Assembly (NCBI GenBank): GCA_036824505.1
Contig: DAITAA010000013.1
Location: 15,596 to 79,595 of the forward strand
DNA: 64,000 bases
Direction: 5' to 3'
From: SCUD01 sp036824505
GTDB lineage: Bacteria > Pseudomonadota > Gammaproteobacteria > Steroidobacterales > Steroidobacteraceae
Part shown: positions 8,436 through 15,856 of the stretch, in pieces
Layout of the letters: each line of letters begins with the position of its first letter
How positions within the stretch are numbered: position 1 is the stretch's first letter
The notes under the pieces: generated by a model
What the model was told of the DNA's origin: nothing
Database searches by the model: none
Seen by the model: the letters and a program-made list of their open reading frames with translations, nothing else
Made by a program: the position numbers and the translations under genes

Positions 8436-9460
8436 AGAAAATGCGCATTCTCGTGCTGGTTCACGAGACCCTGGTTCCGCCCGAGACCCTCGACGGCTGT
8501 ACCGAGCAGCAGATTGACGAATTCCGGACCGAGTACGACGTGGTGACGCGGCTGCGCCAGTCGGGACATGAAGTGCGGCCGCTCGGCATCGGCGACAGCC
8601 TCGGCGAGTTGCGCACGATGATCCACGACTGGAAGCCGCAGGTCTGCTTCAACCTGCTCGAAGAATTCGGCGGCGTCGTGACCTATGACCAGCACGTGGT
8701 CGCCTATCTGGAACTGCTGCGCCAGCCTTATACGGGCTGCAATCCGCGCGGCATGATGCTGTCGCGAAACAAGGTGTTGACCAAGCAGATCCTCACTTAC
8801 CACCGCATACACACGCCCCAGTTCGCCGTGTTCAGGCGCGGCCGCGCGATCCGCATCCCGGCCCGGCTGCACTACCCGCTATTCGTCAAGTCCGCGACTG
8901 AAGATGCATCGCTCGGGATCTCGCAGGCGTCGCTCGTCGACGATCCAGCACGTCTGCGCGAGCGCGTCGAGTTCATTCACGAGCATACGTCGTCCGATGC
9001 GCTGGTCGAGGAATTCATCGAAGGCCGCGAACTCTACGTCGCGATGCTCGGCAATGAACGCATCCGCACGCTCGCGCCCTGGGAGTTCATATTCGGGGAA
9101 CTGAAGGATGGCCGGTCCGCGATCGCGACGCGCAAAGCCAAGTGGGACCGCGCATATCAGCAGCGGCACAGGATAACGAGCTGCAAGGCGCTGGACCTGC
9201 CGGAGGGGCTGGCGGAGAAACTCGACCGGCAGGCGCGGCGGATGTTTCGCGCGCTGCACATGTCGGGTTATGCGCGCATGGACTTCCGGCTGCGCGCCGA
9301 TGGCACGGCTTTTGCGCTGGAGGCCAATGCCAATCCGAATCTCGCCGCCGACGAGGACTTCAGTGATGCGGCGCTGAATGACGGTATCGATTACCCGTCG
9401 CTTCTCGAACGGATCGTCAAGCTCGGCTGCGGGTACCGCGCCGAATGGCGGGAGGACTGA
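8432..9460 (+). CDS. ATP-grasp ligase, D-alanine-D-alanine ligase-like
   Basis: This is a 342-residue ATP-grasp protein related to D-Ala-D-Ala ligases, which join amino acids or peptides through acyl-phosphates. Visible features are an N-terminal Rossmann-like part (MRILVLVHETL), a CNLLEEF-like substrate region, the ATP-clasp strands (YPLFVKSATEDASLGIS, then ALVEEFIEGRELYVAML) and the metal-binding end (ALEANANPNLAADEDF). It is too divergent to be the cell-wall Ddl enzyme with confidence, and its substrates are unknown. It overlaps the phosphatase/ARH gene by ATGA, which implies shared expression. ATG 8441 is an alternative start. Confidence 0.82.
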   Translation: MKKMRILVLVHETLVPPETLDGCTEQQIDEFRTEYDVVTRLRQSGHEVRPLGIGDSLGELRTMIHDWKPQVCFNLLEEFGGVVTYDQHVVAYLELLRQPYTGCNPRGMMLSRNKVLTKQILTYHRIHTPQFAVFRRGRAIRIPARLHYPLFVKSATEDASLGISQASLVDDPARLRERVEFIHEHTSSDALVEEFIEGRELYVAMLGNERIRTLAPWEFIFGELKDGRSAIATRKAKWDRAYQQRHRITSCKALDLPEGLAEKLDRQARRMFRALHMSGYARMDFRLRADGTAFALEANANPNLAADEDFSDAALNDGIDYPSLLERIVKLGCGYRAEWRED

Positions 9461-9481
9461 GTTGGTGCCGGGCAGCGGCAA

Positions 9482-11353
9482 CTACCTGTAACCCTTCGCC
9501 TGCAGCGAAAACAGCTGCGCGTAGTGTCCGTTCATGCGCATCAGTTCATCATGGCTGCCGCGCTCGATGATTTGTCCGTTCTGCAGGACCACGATCTGGT
9601 CGGCCATGCGCACCGTGGAGAAGCGATGCGAGATCAGGATCGCAATGCGGCCTTTGGTCAACGTGCGGAAGTGTTCGAATATGGTTGCCTCGGCGCTCGC
9701 GTCCATCGCTGCGGTCGGTTCATCGAGCACGAGAATATCCGCGCGCGAACGCATGAACGCGCGCGACAGCGCGATCTTCTGCCATTGGCCGCCCGATAGT
9801 TCGCGGCCGTCGTTGAACCACTTGCCCAGCGGTGTCCGGTAGCCCTCGGGCAGCGTGTCGACGATCGGCGCCGCCAGGCCTTTTCTGCCGGCCTCACGCC
9901 ACCGTTCTTCATCTTCGAAGTGCCGCACGTCGCCGGCGCCGATGTTCTCTCCCAGCATGAGCTGATAGCGCGTGAAATCCTGGAAGATCACGCCGATGCG
10001 ATCGCGCAACGCGGTTTCCGACCATTCGCGCAGATCCCGCCCGTCCAGCGTTATGCGCCCGGCGGTCGGTAAGTACAGCCGGGTCAGCAACTTGATCAGT
10101 GTCGTCTTGCCGGAGCCGTTTTCGCCGACCAGTGCCAGTGACTCGCTAGGCTTGATGTGCAGGTTCACATCGACGAGTGTCGGCTGCTCGGCGCCCGGGT
10201 AACTGAAGCTGACATTCTCGAAGCGGATTCCGTCCTCGGGCTGGGGACCGCGGATGGCCGTGCCCATGCGGTCATCCACCGGCGTTTCGAGATACTCGTA
10301 CAGTGTCGACAGATAGAGATTGTCTTCGTACATTCCGCCGATTGCGGAAAGAATCGCCGACACAGCCGACTGCCCCTGCCGGAACAGCATCAGGTACATC
10401 GTCATCTGGCCGAGCGTGATGCGGCTCGCGATCGCGGCGAGGGCAATCCAGGCGTAGGCGCCGTACAGCGTTGCGGTCGCGATCAGTCCGAGCAGGAAAC
10501 CCCAGGTGTCACGGCGGATCGTGAGATCGCGATCCTCCTTGTAGATCTTGCGGAAGATGCTGCGGTAACGCTCCAGGAACAGCGGCCCGAGCCCGAATAG
10601 CTTGACCTCCTTGGCGTGGTCTTCGCGCGCAAGCACGGTCTCGAGATAGAGCTGCATGCGCGTCTCGGGAGAGCGCCACAGGAACAGGCGGAACGCTTGG
10701 CCCGAGAATCTCGCCTCCGCGAGGAAAGCCGGCAGACCGGCGACCAGTAGCAGGAGCACTGCCCAGGGCGAAAATCCGAACAGCAGCGTACCGAAACTGA
10801 CCAGCGACACGGCGTTCTGCCCCAGACCAAAGGTGCGCATGACCAGTGAGAGCGGACGGCTCGATGCCTCGCGGCGTGCCCGTGTCAGCTTGTCGTAGAA
10901 ATCCGAGTTTTCGAAGTGGGCCAGCTCCAGCGTCAGCGCCTTCTCGAGAATCATGACATTCACGCGCTGGCTCAGTTGGGCACGCAACAGCGACTGGCAC
11001 AGGGAAATGCCGCGCTGGGCGCCGGCAATGGTTGCGACCAGCAGGGCTTCCGCGCCGACCAGCATCAGTGCATTCCCGGTCAGTGCGGTCCGGGTCACTT
11101 CGTCCGCCTGGATCGCCGCAACGACTGCATCGACGATCAGCGCGCCCACGTACGCAACCGCCGCGGGCAGCGTGCCGGCGACGAGCGTCAGAATCGCGAA
11201 GGCAACTGTCAGCGGCCGGCTGGTGGTCCAGACCAGCTGCAGCGCACGGCGGCTATAGGCAAAGACGCCGAGAAATCCGCGCGTGAGCTCGGGTTTTGAC
11301 AGCGTGGGTCTGCGTGGCGGATTCAAGGATGGATGTCGACGACCCGGCGGCAA
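9482..11353 (-). CDS. ABC exporter, fused permease and ATP-binding protein
   Basis: This is a half-transporter of 623 residues with about six membrane helices (residues 30-340) followed by a nucleotide-binding domain. Walker A is GENGSGKTT (410-418), the signature LSGGQ (519-523) and Walker B ILVLDEP (540-546), all intact. It would act as a dimer exporting an unknown substrate; it has no N-terminal peptidase domain. The first possible start is TTG 11353, one base after the stop of the upstream S9 peptidase gene, and TTG 11326 is an alternative. It is the last gene of a probable minus-strand operon and converges on the ATP-grasp gene. Confidence 0.92.
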   Translation of the reverse strand: MPPGRRHPSLNPPRRPTLSKPELTRGFLGVFAYSRRALQLVWTTSRPLTVAFAILTLVAGTLPAAVAYVGALIVDAVVAAIQADEVTRTALTGNALMLVGAEALLVATIAGAQRGISLCQSLLRAQLSQRVNVMILEKALTLELAHFENSDFYDKLTRARREASSRPLSLVMRTFGLGQNAVSLVSFGTLLFGFSPWAVLLLLVAGLPAFLAEARFSGQAFRLFLWRSPETRMQLYLETVLAREDHAKEVKLFGLGPLFLERYRSIFRKIYKEDRDLTIRRDTWGFLLGLIATATLYGAYAWIALAAIASRITLGQMTMYLMLFRQGQSAVSAILSAIGGMYEDNLYLSTLYEYLETPVDDRMGTAIRGPQPEDGIRFENVSFSYPGAEQPTLVDVNLHIKPSESLALVGENGSGKTTLIKLLTRLYLPTAGRITLDGRDLREWSETALRDRIGVIFQDFTRYQLMLGENIGAGDVRHFEDEERWREAGRKGLAAPIVDTLPEGYRTPLGKWFNDGRELSGGQWQKIALSRAFMRSRADILVLDEPTAAMDASAEATIFEHFRTLTKGRIAILISHRFSTVRMADQIVVLQNGQIIERGSHDELMRMNGHYAQLFSLQAKGYR

Positions 11354-11354
11354 C

Positions 11355-13403
11355 TCACTTCAGGTGGCCATCGAGCCAGCCCAGCACTTCTGCGTACCAT
11401 TGCAGGCTGTTGGCGGGTTTCGAAATCCAGTGGTTTTCGTCCGGGAAGAACAGGAAACGGCTCTCGATCCCGCGCCTTTGCAGCGCCGTGAATGTCGCGA
11501 TGCCCTGCGGGTACGGAATCCGGTAATCGAGTGCTCCGTGGATCACGAGCATCGGCGTCTTCCAGGCCGTCACGTAGTTGGCCGGGTTGGACTTTTCGTG
11601 GGCAGCCGGGTTGTCGTAGTAGGGGCCACCCTGGTCCCATTCAACGAACCACAGTTCCTCGGTCGAGTAGTACATCGTCCGGTGATCGAAGACACCGGCA
11701 TGATTCACGAGGCAGCGGAATCCGTCCGGCCAGTTACCGGCGATCCAGTTCATCATGTAGCCGCCGTAGGACGCTCCGAGTGCGCAGGCGCGATTCAGAT
11801 CCAGCCACGGATAGCGCACGCCCGCGGCGGCCAGCCCCTTCCGCAGATCCTCCAGCGGTTTGCCGCCCCAGTCGCCGCTGATCGAGTCGGTGAATGCCTG
11901 CCCGTATCCCTGCGAGCCGTGGAAATCGATGAACACGGCTGCATAAGCTGCACCCGCGTAAATCTGCGGGTTCCAGCGATAGCTCCAGGTATTGGCGTAG
12001 CTGGACTGCGGTCCGCCGTGCACGATGAACGCGACCGGATAATTCCTGCCCGGCTCCCAGTTCCATGGCTTGACCACATAGCCGTAAACCTCTTCGCCAC
12101 CGGCGCCCGCGAAGCTGAATTGCTCCGGCTCGCCGAAGCGGACATCGGCCAGGGCCGCTGAATTCACCTCGGTCAGCCGCTTCGGTGCCGCGCGGCCCGA
12201 AATGAGGTAGAGATCGACGGGCGAAGTGAGGCTCTGCAGCGCAAACAGGATCCGGTCGCCCGCCACGTCGAATTCGGTGACATTTCCCGGGCCGGTCAGC
12301 ATGCGGCGCGCGCCGTCCTTCAGGTTGATTGACCAGATCGGACGCTGCCCGAGATCGTAAGCCAGCGCGTAGACCTGTCTGCCATCGCGGGAAAATCGGA
12401 AGGCATCGATCGAACGATCCCAGTCCCGGGTGGTGAAGCGCAGTGCGCCGGTTGCCGCGTCGCGCACGACGAGATGAAAGCGATCGGCCTCGAAGCCCGG
12501 TCGATCCATTGCCAGGTACGCAAGCTGCTTGCCGTCGGGCGAATAGGCCGGCTGCGCGTCCCACGCGGGATTGTCCGTCGTCAAATTGACCGGCGCTCCA
12601 CTGCCGTCGGACGGCACACGATAGACGTCGAAGTTCGTGGACCAGGCTTCGGTACGACCGCGAACCCGCGCCGCGAACACGACCTGGCTGCCATCGGGGC
12701 TGAAGTCGTAATCCGGGCGGTCGCCGAACGGCTTCGATGGCACGTCGGCGTCGAGTGATCCGGTCAGTGCAATCGGTGCCCCCGATGCCCGGTGCTCGCC
12801 GTCGAGCGCGATCGCAAACAGTTCCGACACGCGCCCGTCCTGCCACTTGTCCCAGTGCCGGATGAACAGCTGGTCATAGCGCTGCCCATGCTGTTTCGCG
12901 TTCTTCTGCTCGTCGAGCCGCTTGCGTGTGCAATCAAGATCGACGCAGTCCGGGAAAACCTCGATTCCGAGCAACAGCCGGTCGCCGCGCGGTGAAATTC
13001 TGAAGCTGCGGATGTCCAGCGGCAGGCGCGTGACCTGAATTGCCTCACCGCCGGCAATGGGGAGATACCAGACCTGCGTCGTGCCGCCCCGCGCGGAAAG
13101 AAAATAGATTCCGCCGCCGTCGGGCGCCCATTCTGCCGCGGTGTCGTTCTCCTCGCTGCTCGTCAGCCGGCGTGGCGCCGACCGGCCGTCGGTGCCGATC
13201 AGCCAGAGGTCACTGCGTCCGCGATCGGCGGCGAGATCCGTTTCACGCAGCGTATAGACGGCACTTTGACCATCCGGCGACAGCTGCGCCTCCGAGGCGC
13301 GCGCAAGCATCGCAAGATCGGTCGCAGTCAGGCCATGGGGCGCAGCGAAGGCGGGCAGCGAAACGGTCGTCATCGCGGCAACCAGCAGCAGGCGGCGCAT
13401 CAT
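11355..13403 (-). CDS. S9 family serine peptidase (prolyl oligopeptidase / acylaminoacyl-peptidase type), exported
   Basis: A signal peptide (MMRRLLLVAAMTTVSLPAFA) precedes a beta-propeller of WD40-like repeats with SPDG motifs and a C-terminal alpha/beta hydrolase. The catalytic triad is visible: S545 in GASYGGY, D626 in HGALDYRIP and H658 in ENHW. Length is 682 residues. ATG 13403 is preferred because GGAGA lies about 6 bases upstream and the signal peptide begins there; a longer frame from 13442 would hide it. The enzyme probably cleaves short peptides in the periplasm. It ends one base before the earliest possible start of the ABC exporter, so the two are co-expressed. Confidence 0.93.
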   Translation of the reverse strand: MMRRLLLVAAMTTVSLPAFAAPHGLTATDLAMLARASEAQLSPDGQSAVYTLRETDLAADRGRSDLWLIGTDGRSAPRRLTSSEENDTAAEWAPDGGGIYFLSARGGTTQVWYLPIAGGEAIQVTRLPLDIRSFRISPRGDRLLLGIEVFPDCVDLDCTRKRLDEQKNAKQHGQRYDQLFIRHWDKWQDGRVSELFAIALDGEHRASGAPIALTGSLDADVPSKPFGDRPDYDFSPDGSQVVFAARVRGRTEAWSTNFDVYRVPSDGSGAPVNLTTDNPAWDAQPAYSPDGKQLAYLAMDRPGFEADRFHLVVRDAATGALRFTTRDWDRSIDAFRFSRDGRQVYALAYDLGQRPIWSINLKDGARRMLTGPGNVTEFDVAGDRILFALQSLTSPVDLYLISGRAAPKRLTEVNSAALADVRFGEPEQFSFAGAGGEEVYGYVVKPWNWEPGRNYPVAFIVHGGPQSSYANTWSYRWNPQIYAGAAYAAVFIDFHGSQGYGQAFTDSISGDWGGKPLEDLRKGLAAAGVRYPWLDLNRACALGASYGGYMMNWIAGNWPDGFRCLVNHAGVFDHRTMYYSTEELWFVEWDQGGPYYDNPAAHEKSNPANYVTAWKTPMLVIHGALDYRIPYPQGIATFTALQRRGIESRFLFFPDENHWISKPANSLQWYAEVLGWLDGHLK

Positions 13404-13438
13404 ACGGATCTCCGGCAGGATTTTGGCCAGCGATTCTA

Positions 13439-14626
13439 TCAATTGCTGTCTGCGACGCGCGGCCGGATCAGGCCGAACACGCTCGAGAAGCTGTGCAGGA
13501 AGGTCGCGCCTTCAACCGGCGCGATTTCGCCAGCGCAGAACATGCCCGCGATCGGCACTTCCGCAATGCGCCGCAGCGCGGCGGAATCATGTCCGGAGAC
13601 GCCGAACATGCCGCGGCCGCGGGCCGCGCAGGAAAACAGCAGAGCAGCCGCTGGCGGCGTGCGTCCTTCGAGCGCTGCGCCGAGACGTGCCGCCAGTTCA
13701 CGTGATGCGGCAACGCCGTCACGCAGATGGAACTGCACGACGGTGTTTCGCGCCAGACGTGCGCCAATCCACAGCGCGCCACTGTCCGGGTCGAGTCCCA
13801 GCACGTTCCGTATCAGGAATTCGCCGGTGCCGGCCGTCTGGCGCGGGCCGGGCAATGCGAGGCCGATGCACAGCGAGTCGGCAAAGAGTTCGCGATCAGC
13901 CTCGTCGAGACTCGCGAACAATGCAGCCAGCAGTTCTCTGGGCCTGCGGCCATCCAGTTCGTGCAGCAGATTGCCATCGCAGGCGGTCACGAAAAGTGGC
14001 TCGCCGATCGGGCGGCAGCCCTGGGCGATGACCGGATCGATCGCGACGTTTCCGGTGAGCGCGAGCAGCAGGCCTCCCGACCGGTGGACATCACGATCAG
14101 CGAACAGCCTGGCGCTTCCCGGTTCGGATGCGCCACTCGCGAGCCCGCCGACAATCGTCGCGCCAGGAAATGCGCGATCGATTCCCCGCGCGCAGGCCTG
14201 CGCGTCAATGGTCGCGGGATCCGCGAGCAGCAGGAAGCTGGGTGCCGATTCCGGACCGAGGCCGAGGAGCCTCCACCAGATCTCGCGCGTGGCAATCAAC
14301 GGCGGAATCGTGGCCTGCTCGAGATGCAGCGCCTTCATCGTCACGTCGCCAAGCTGCCCTGCCAGTATCGCGACGCCCGACTGCTCTTCCTCTTCTCTGC
14401 CCGCTCCGATCAGGCCGCCGGCATTGCAGCCGATCAACAAGCCTTCGCCGAGCCATGGCTCAAGGGCCTTCGGCAGGCCATCCATGGCTGCGCCGTAGGC
14501 CGCGGAAACAAAGGCAATGACGAGATCCGGCCGGGTCATTTCCCCATCGGCCGTCAATTGCTCGAGCGCGTCCGCGACCGCGGTTTCGAGGTCCCTGTCC
14601 AGACCGATGGCACTGGCCCACTTCAT
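13439..14626 (-). CDS. FIST domain-containing sensory protein
   Basis: This 395-residue protein has a FIST-N domain (from about residue 30) and a FIST-C domain (about 220-370, containing CAARGRGMFG and PIAGMFCAGEIAP). FIST domains are thought to bind small ligands such as amino acids and often feed signalling proteins. Here no kinase or output domain is attached, and there is no signal peptide, so it should be cytosolic. It sits 12 bases downstream of the glutathione S-transferase gene and 35 bases before the peptidase start, in the same direction. Its ligand and partner are unknown. Confidence 0.85.
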   Translation of the reverse strand: MKWASAIGLDRDLETAVADALEQLTADGEMTRPDLVIAFVSAAYGAAMDGLPKALEPWLGEGLLIGCNAGGLIGAGREEEEQSGVAILAGQLGDVTMKALHLEQATIPPLIATREIWWRLLGLGPESAPSFLLLADPATIDAQACARGIDRAFPGATIVGGLASGASEPGSARLFADRDVHRSGGLLLALTGNVAIDPVIAQGCRPIGEPLFVTACDGNLLHELDGRRPRELLAALFASLDEADRELFADSLCIGLALPGPRQTAGTGEFLIRNVLGLDPDSGALWIGARLARNTVVQFHLRDGVAASRELAARLGAALEGRTPPAAALLFSCAARGRGMFGVSGHDSAALRRIAEVPIAGMFCAGEIAPVEGATFLHSFSSVFGLIRPRVADSN

Positions 14627-14638
14627 GGCAGGACCGGC

Positions 14639-15301
14639 TCAGGCACCGGCACCGACTTCCTCCTCTGGAATGAAGATCAGTTCCTGCTCCGCGGCGCGTA
14701 TCCACTGCTGCAGATATCCATCTGCCAGCATCGTTTCAAGGTAGCGCCCCGCAAGCTGGCTGAGGGGCAGGCTGTACGTCCTGACCCGCAACGCGACCGG
14801 CGCGTACATCGCATCGGCAATACTGAACTCGCCGAACAGCCATGGCCCGCGTTCGCCGTGCTCGCGCCGGCACTCCGACCAGATGGCATCGATGCGGCGC
14901 AGGTCCTGCTCCAGTGGTGGTGTCATCGCGACCAGCCTGCCGGTGGCGCGCGCATTCATCGGACAGGCGTCGCGCAGGGCCCTGAACCCGGCATGCATTT
15001 CGTGGGAAATTGAACGGGCCCAGGCACGGCGTCCCGCGTCGGCGGGCCAGCCACGGCCGCCGGCGAGTTCGGAGACGTATTCAGCGATTGCGAGCGATTC
15101 CCAGACGCGCAGTTCGCCGTGCAACAGCACCGGCACACGGCGGTTTGGCGAGAGCTTTGGGACCTCGCTTGCGAATTCGGGCGATCCGAGGTGGTACTGC
15201 CGTTCCTCGAAGTCGAGGTCGAGATGCTTCAGCAGGAGCCATGGCCGCAGGGACCAGGAGCTGTAGTTCTTCGTTCCGATGACCAGCACAAGCCCGTTCA
15301 T
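14639..15301 (-). CDS. Glutathione S-transferase family protein
   Basis: The 220-residue protein has a thioredoxin-fold N-terminal domain (IGTKNYSSWSLRPWLLL, with the glutathione-contacting VPVLLHGELRVWESLAI stretch near residues 55-75) and an all-helical C-terminal domain. It probably conjugates or reduces small electrophiles with glutathione. ATG 15301 gives the usual family N-terminus; the frame stays open to 15337. It lies between a small conserved protein and the FIST gene on the same strand, with short gaps (32 and 12 bases). Confidence 0.9.
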   Translation of the reverse strand: MNGLVLVIGTKNYSSWSLRPWLLLKHLDLDFEERQYHLGSPEFASEVPKLSPNRRVPVLLHGELRVWESLAIAEYVSELAGGRGWPADAGRRAWARSISHEMHAGFRALRDACPMNARATGRLVAMTPPLEQDLRRIDAIWSECRREHGERGPWLFGEFSIADAMYAPVALRVRTYSLPLSQLAGRYLETMLADGYLQQWIRAAEQELIFIPEEEVGAGA

Positions 15302-15333
15302 GCAAACGAGCCTGCGCGTCCCGCCGGGGGCGG

Positions 15334-15699
15334 TCAATCCTCCTTAGGCTTCTGGGTCTGGATCCAATTCGACAGTTTTTGCAGGTCTTTCTTCTTCCCG
15401 AATCGCTTTTTTGCCAGCAGCCCGCTGTCGTAGGGGTCGTAGCCTTTCTTCAGCCCCTGCAGATTCTGCTTTACCGGTGCGTTCGAGCCTAGGGTGGAGT
15501 CATCGCTGAGCGCCAGGGTGGGATCCTCCAGCAGGCGCAGCATGGCGGCTCCGCTCACGGTCGCCACGCTCGGCACCCAGATGGCATTGCCGAGATCATC
15601 GAAGTCGATCTTGCCGCGGCCGAGGCGCTGCTCCTCCGCGTAATGCGTCATCTCGCGCGTATCGGTCGAGATCTTCTTGAAGTTGCCGCCACCACCCAT
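15334..15699 (-). CDS. Conserved hypothetical protein, 121 aa
   Basis: I do not recognise a named domain. The protein is soluble, with no signal peptide or membrane segment. It has a central hydrophobic stretch (WVPSVATVSGAAMLRLL) and a lysine-rich C-terminus (LLAKKRFGKKKDLQKLSNWI). ATG 15699 is the first start; a purine-rich AAGGAA lies roughly 10 bases upstream. It appears to head the minus-strand run leading to the GST, FIST, peptidase and ABC genes. It is divergent from the helicase gene, with about 157 bases between starts. Confidence 0.65.
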   Translation of the reverse strand: MGGGGNFKKISTDTREMTHYAEEQRLGRGKIDFDDLGNAIWVPSVATVSGAAMLRLLEDPTLALSDDSTLGSNAPVKQNLQGLKKGYDPYDSGLLAKKRFGKKKDLQKLSNWIQTQKPKED

Positions 15700-15820
15700 G
15701 ACCCACGGATTCCTTCAAATAGCGATTCCTAGGGAAAACGCTATAGAAGCGGGGTTCCCCAATCTGCGAGCGCCTTCACACAATCGCTACCTATCGCGCC
15801 TGTCGGCGACGGGCGGGGGA

Positions 15821-15836
15821 CTGGATGTATATACAG
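15821..15836 (+). promoter_or_regulatory. Predicted LexA (SOS) box
   Basis: CTGGATGTATATACAG matches the E. coli LexA consensus CTG-TATATATATA-CAG at 14 of 16 positions, including both invariant CTG/CAG halves. It lies 21 bases before the GTG of the UvrD-like helicase, next to a -10-like TACGAT at 15845-15850. uvrD is a known SOS gene in E. coli, which supports the call, but I cannot test binding. Confidence 0.6.
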
Positions 15837-15844
15837 CCTGCCGT

Positions 15845-15850
15845 TACGAT
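15845..15850 (+). promoter_or_regulatory. -10-like TACGAT 6 nt before the helicase start
   Basis: TACGAT keeps the key T1, A2 and T6 bases and ends 6 bases before GTG 15857, with no good Shine-Dalgarno sequence between. The spacing would place the transcription start on the start codon. The match is weak on its own; the position repeated at other genes is what draws attention. Confidence 0.3.
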
Positions 15851-15856
15851 GGTGGC

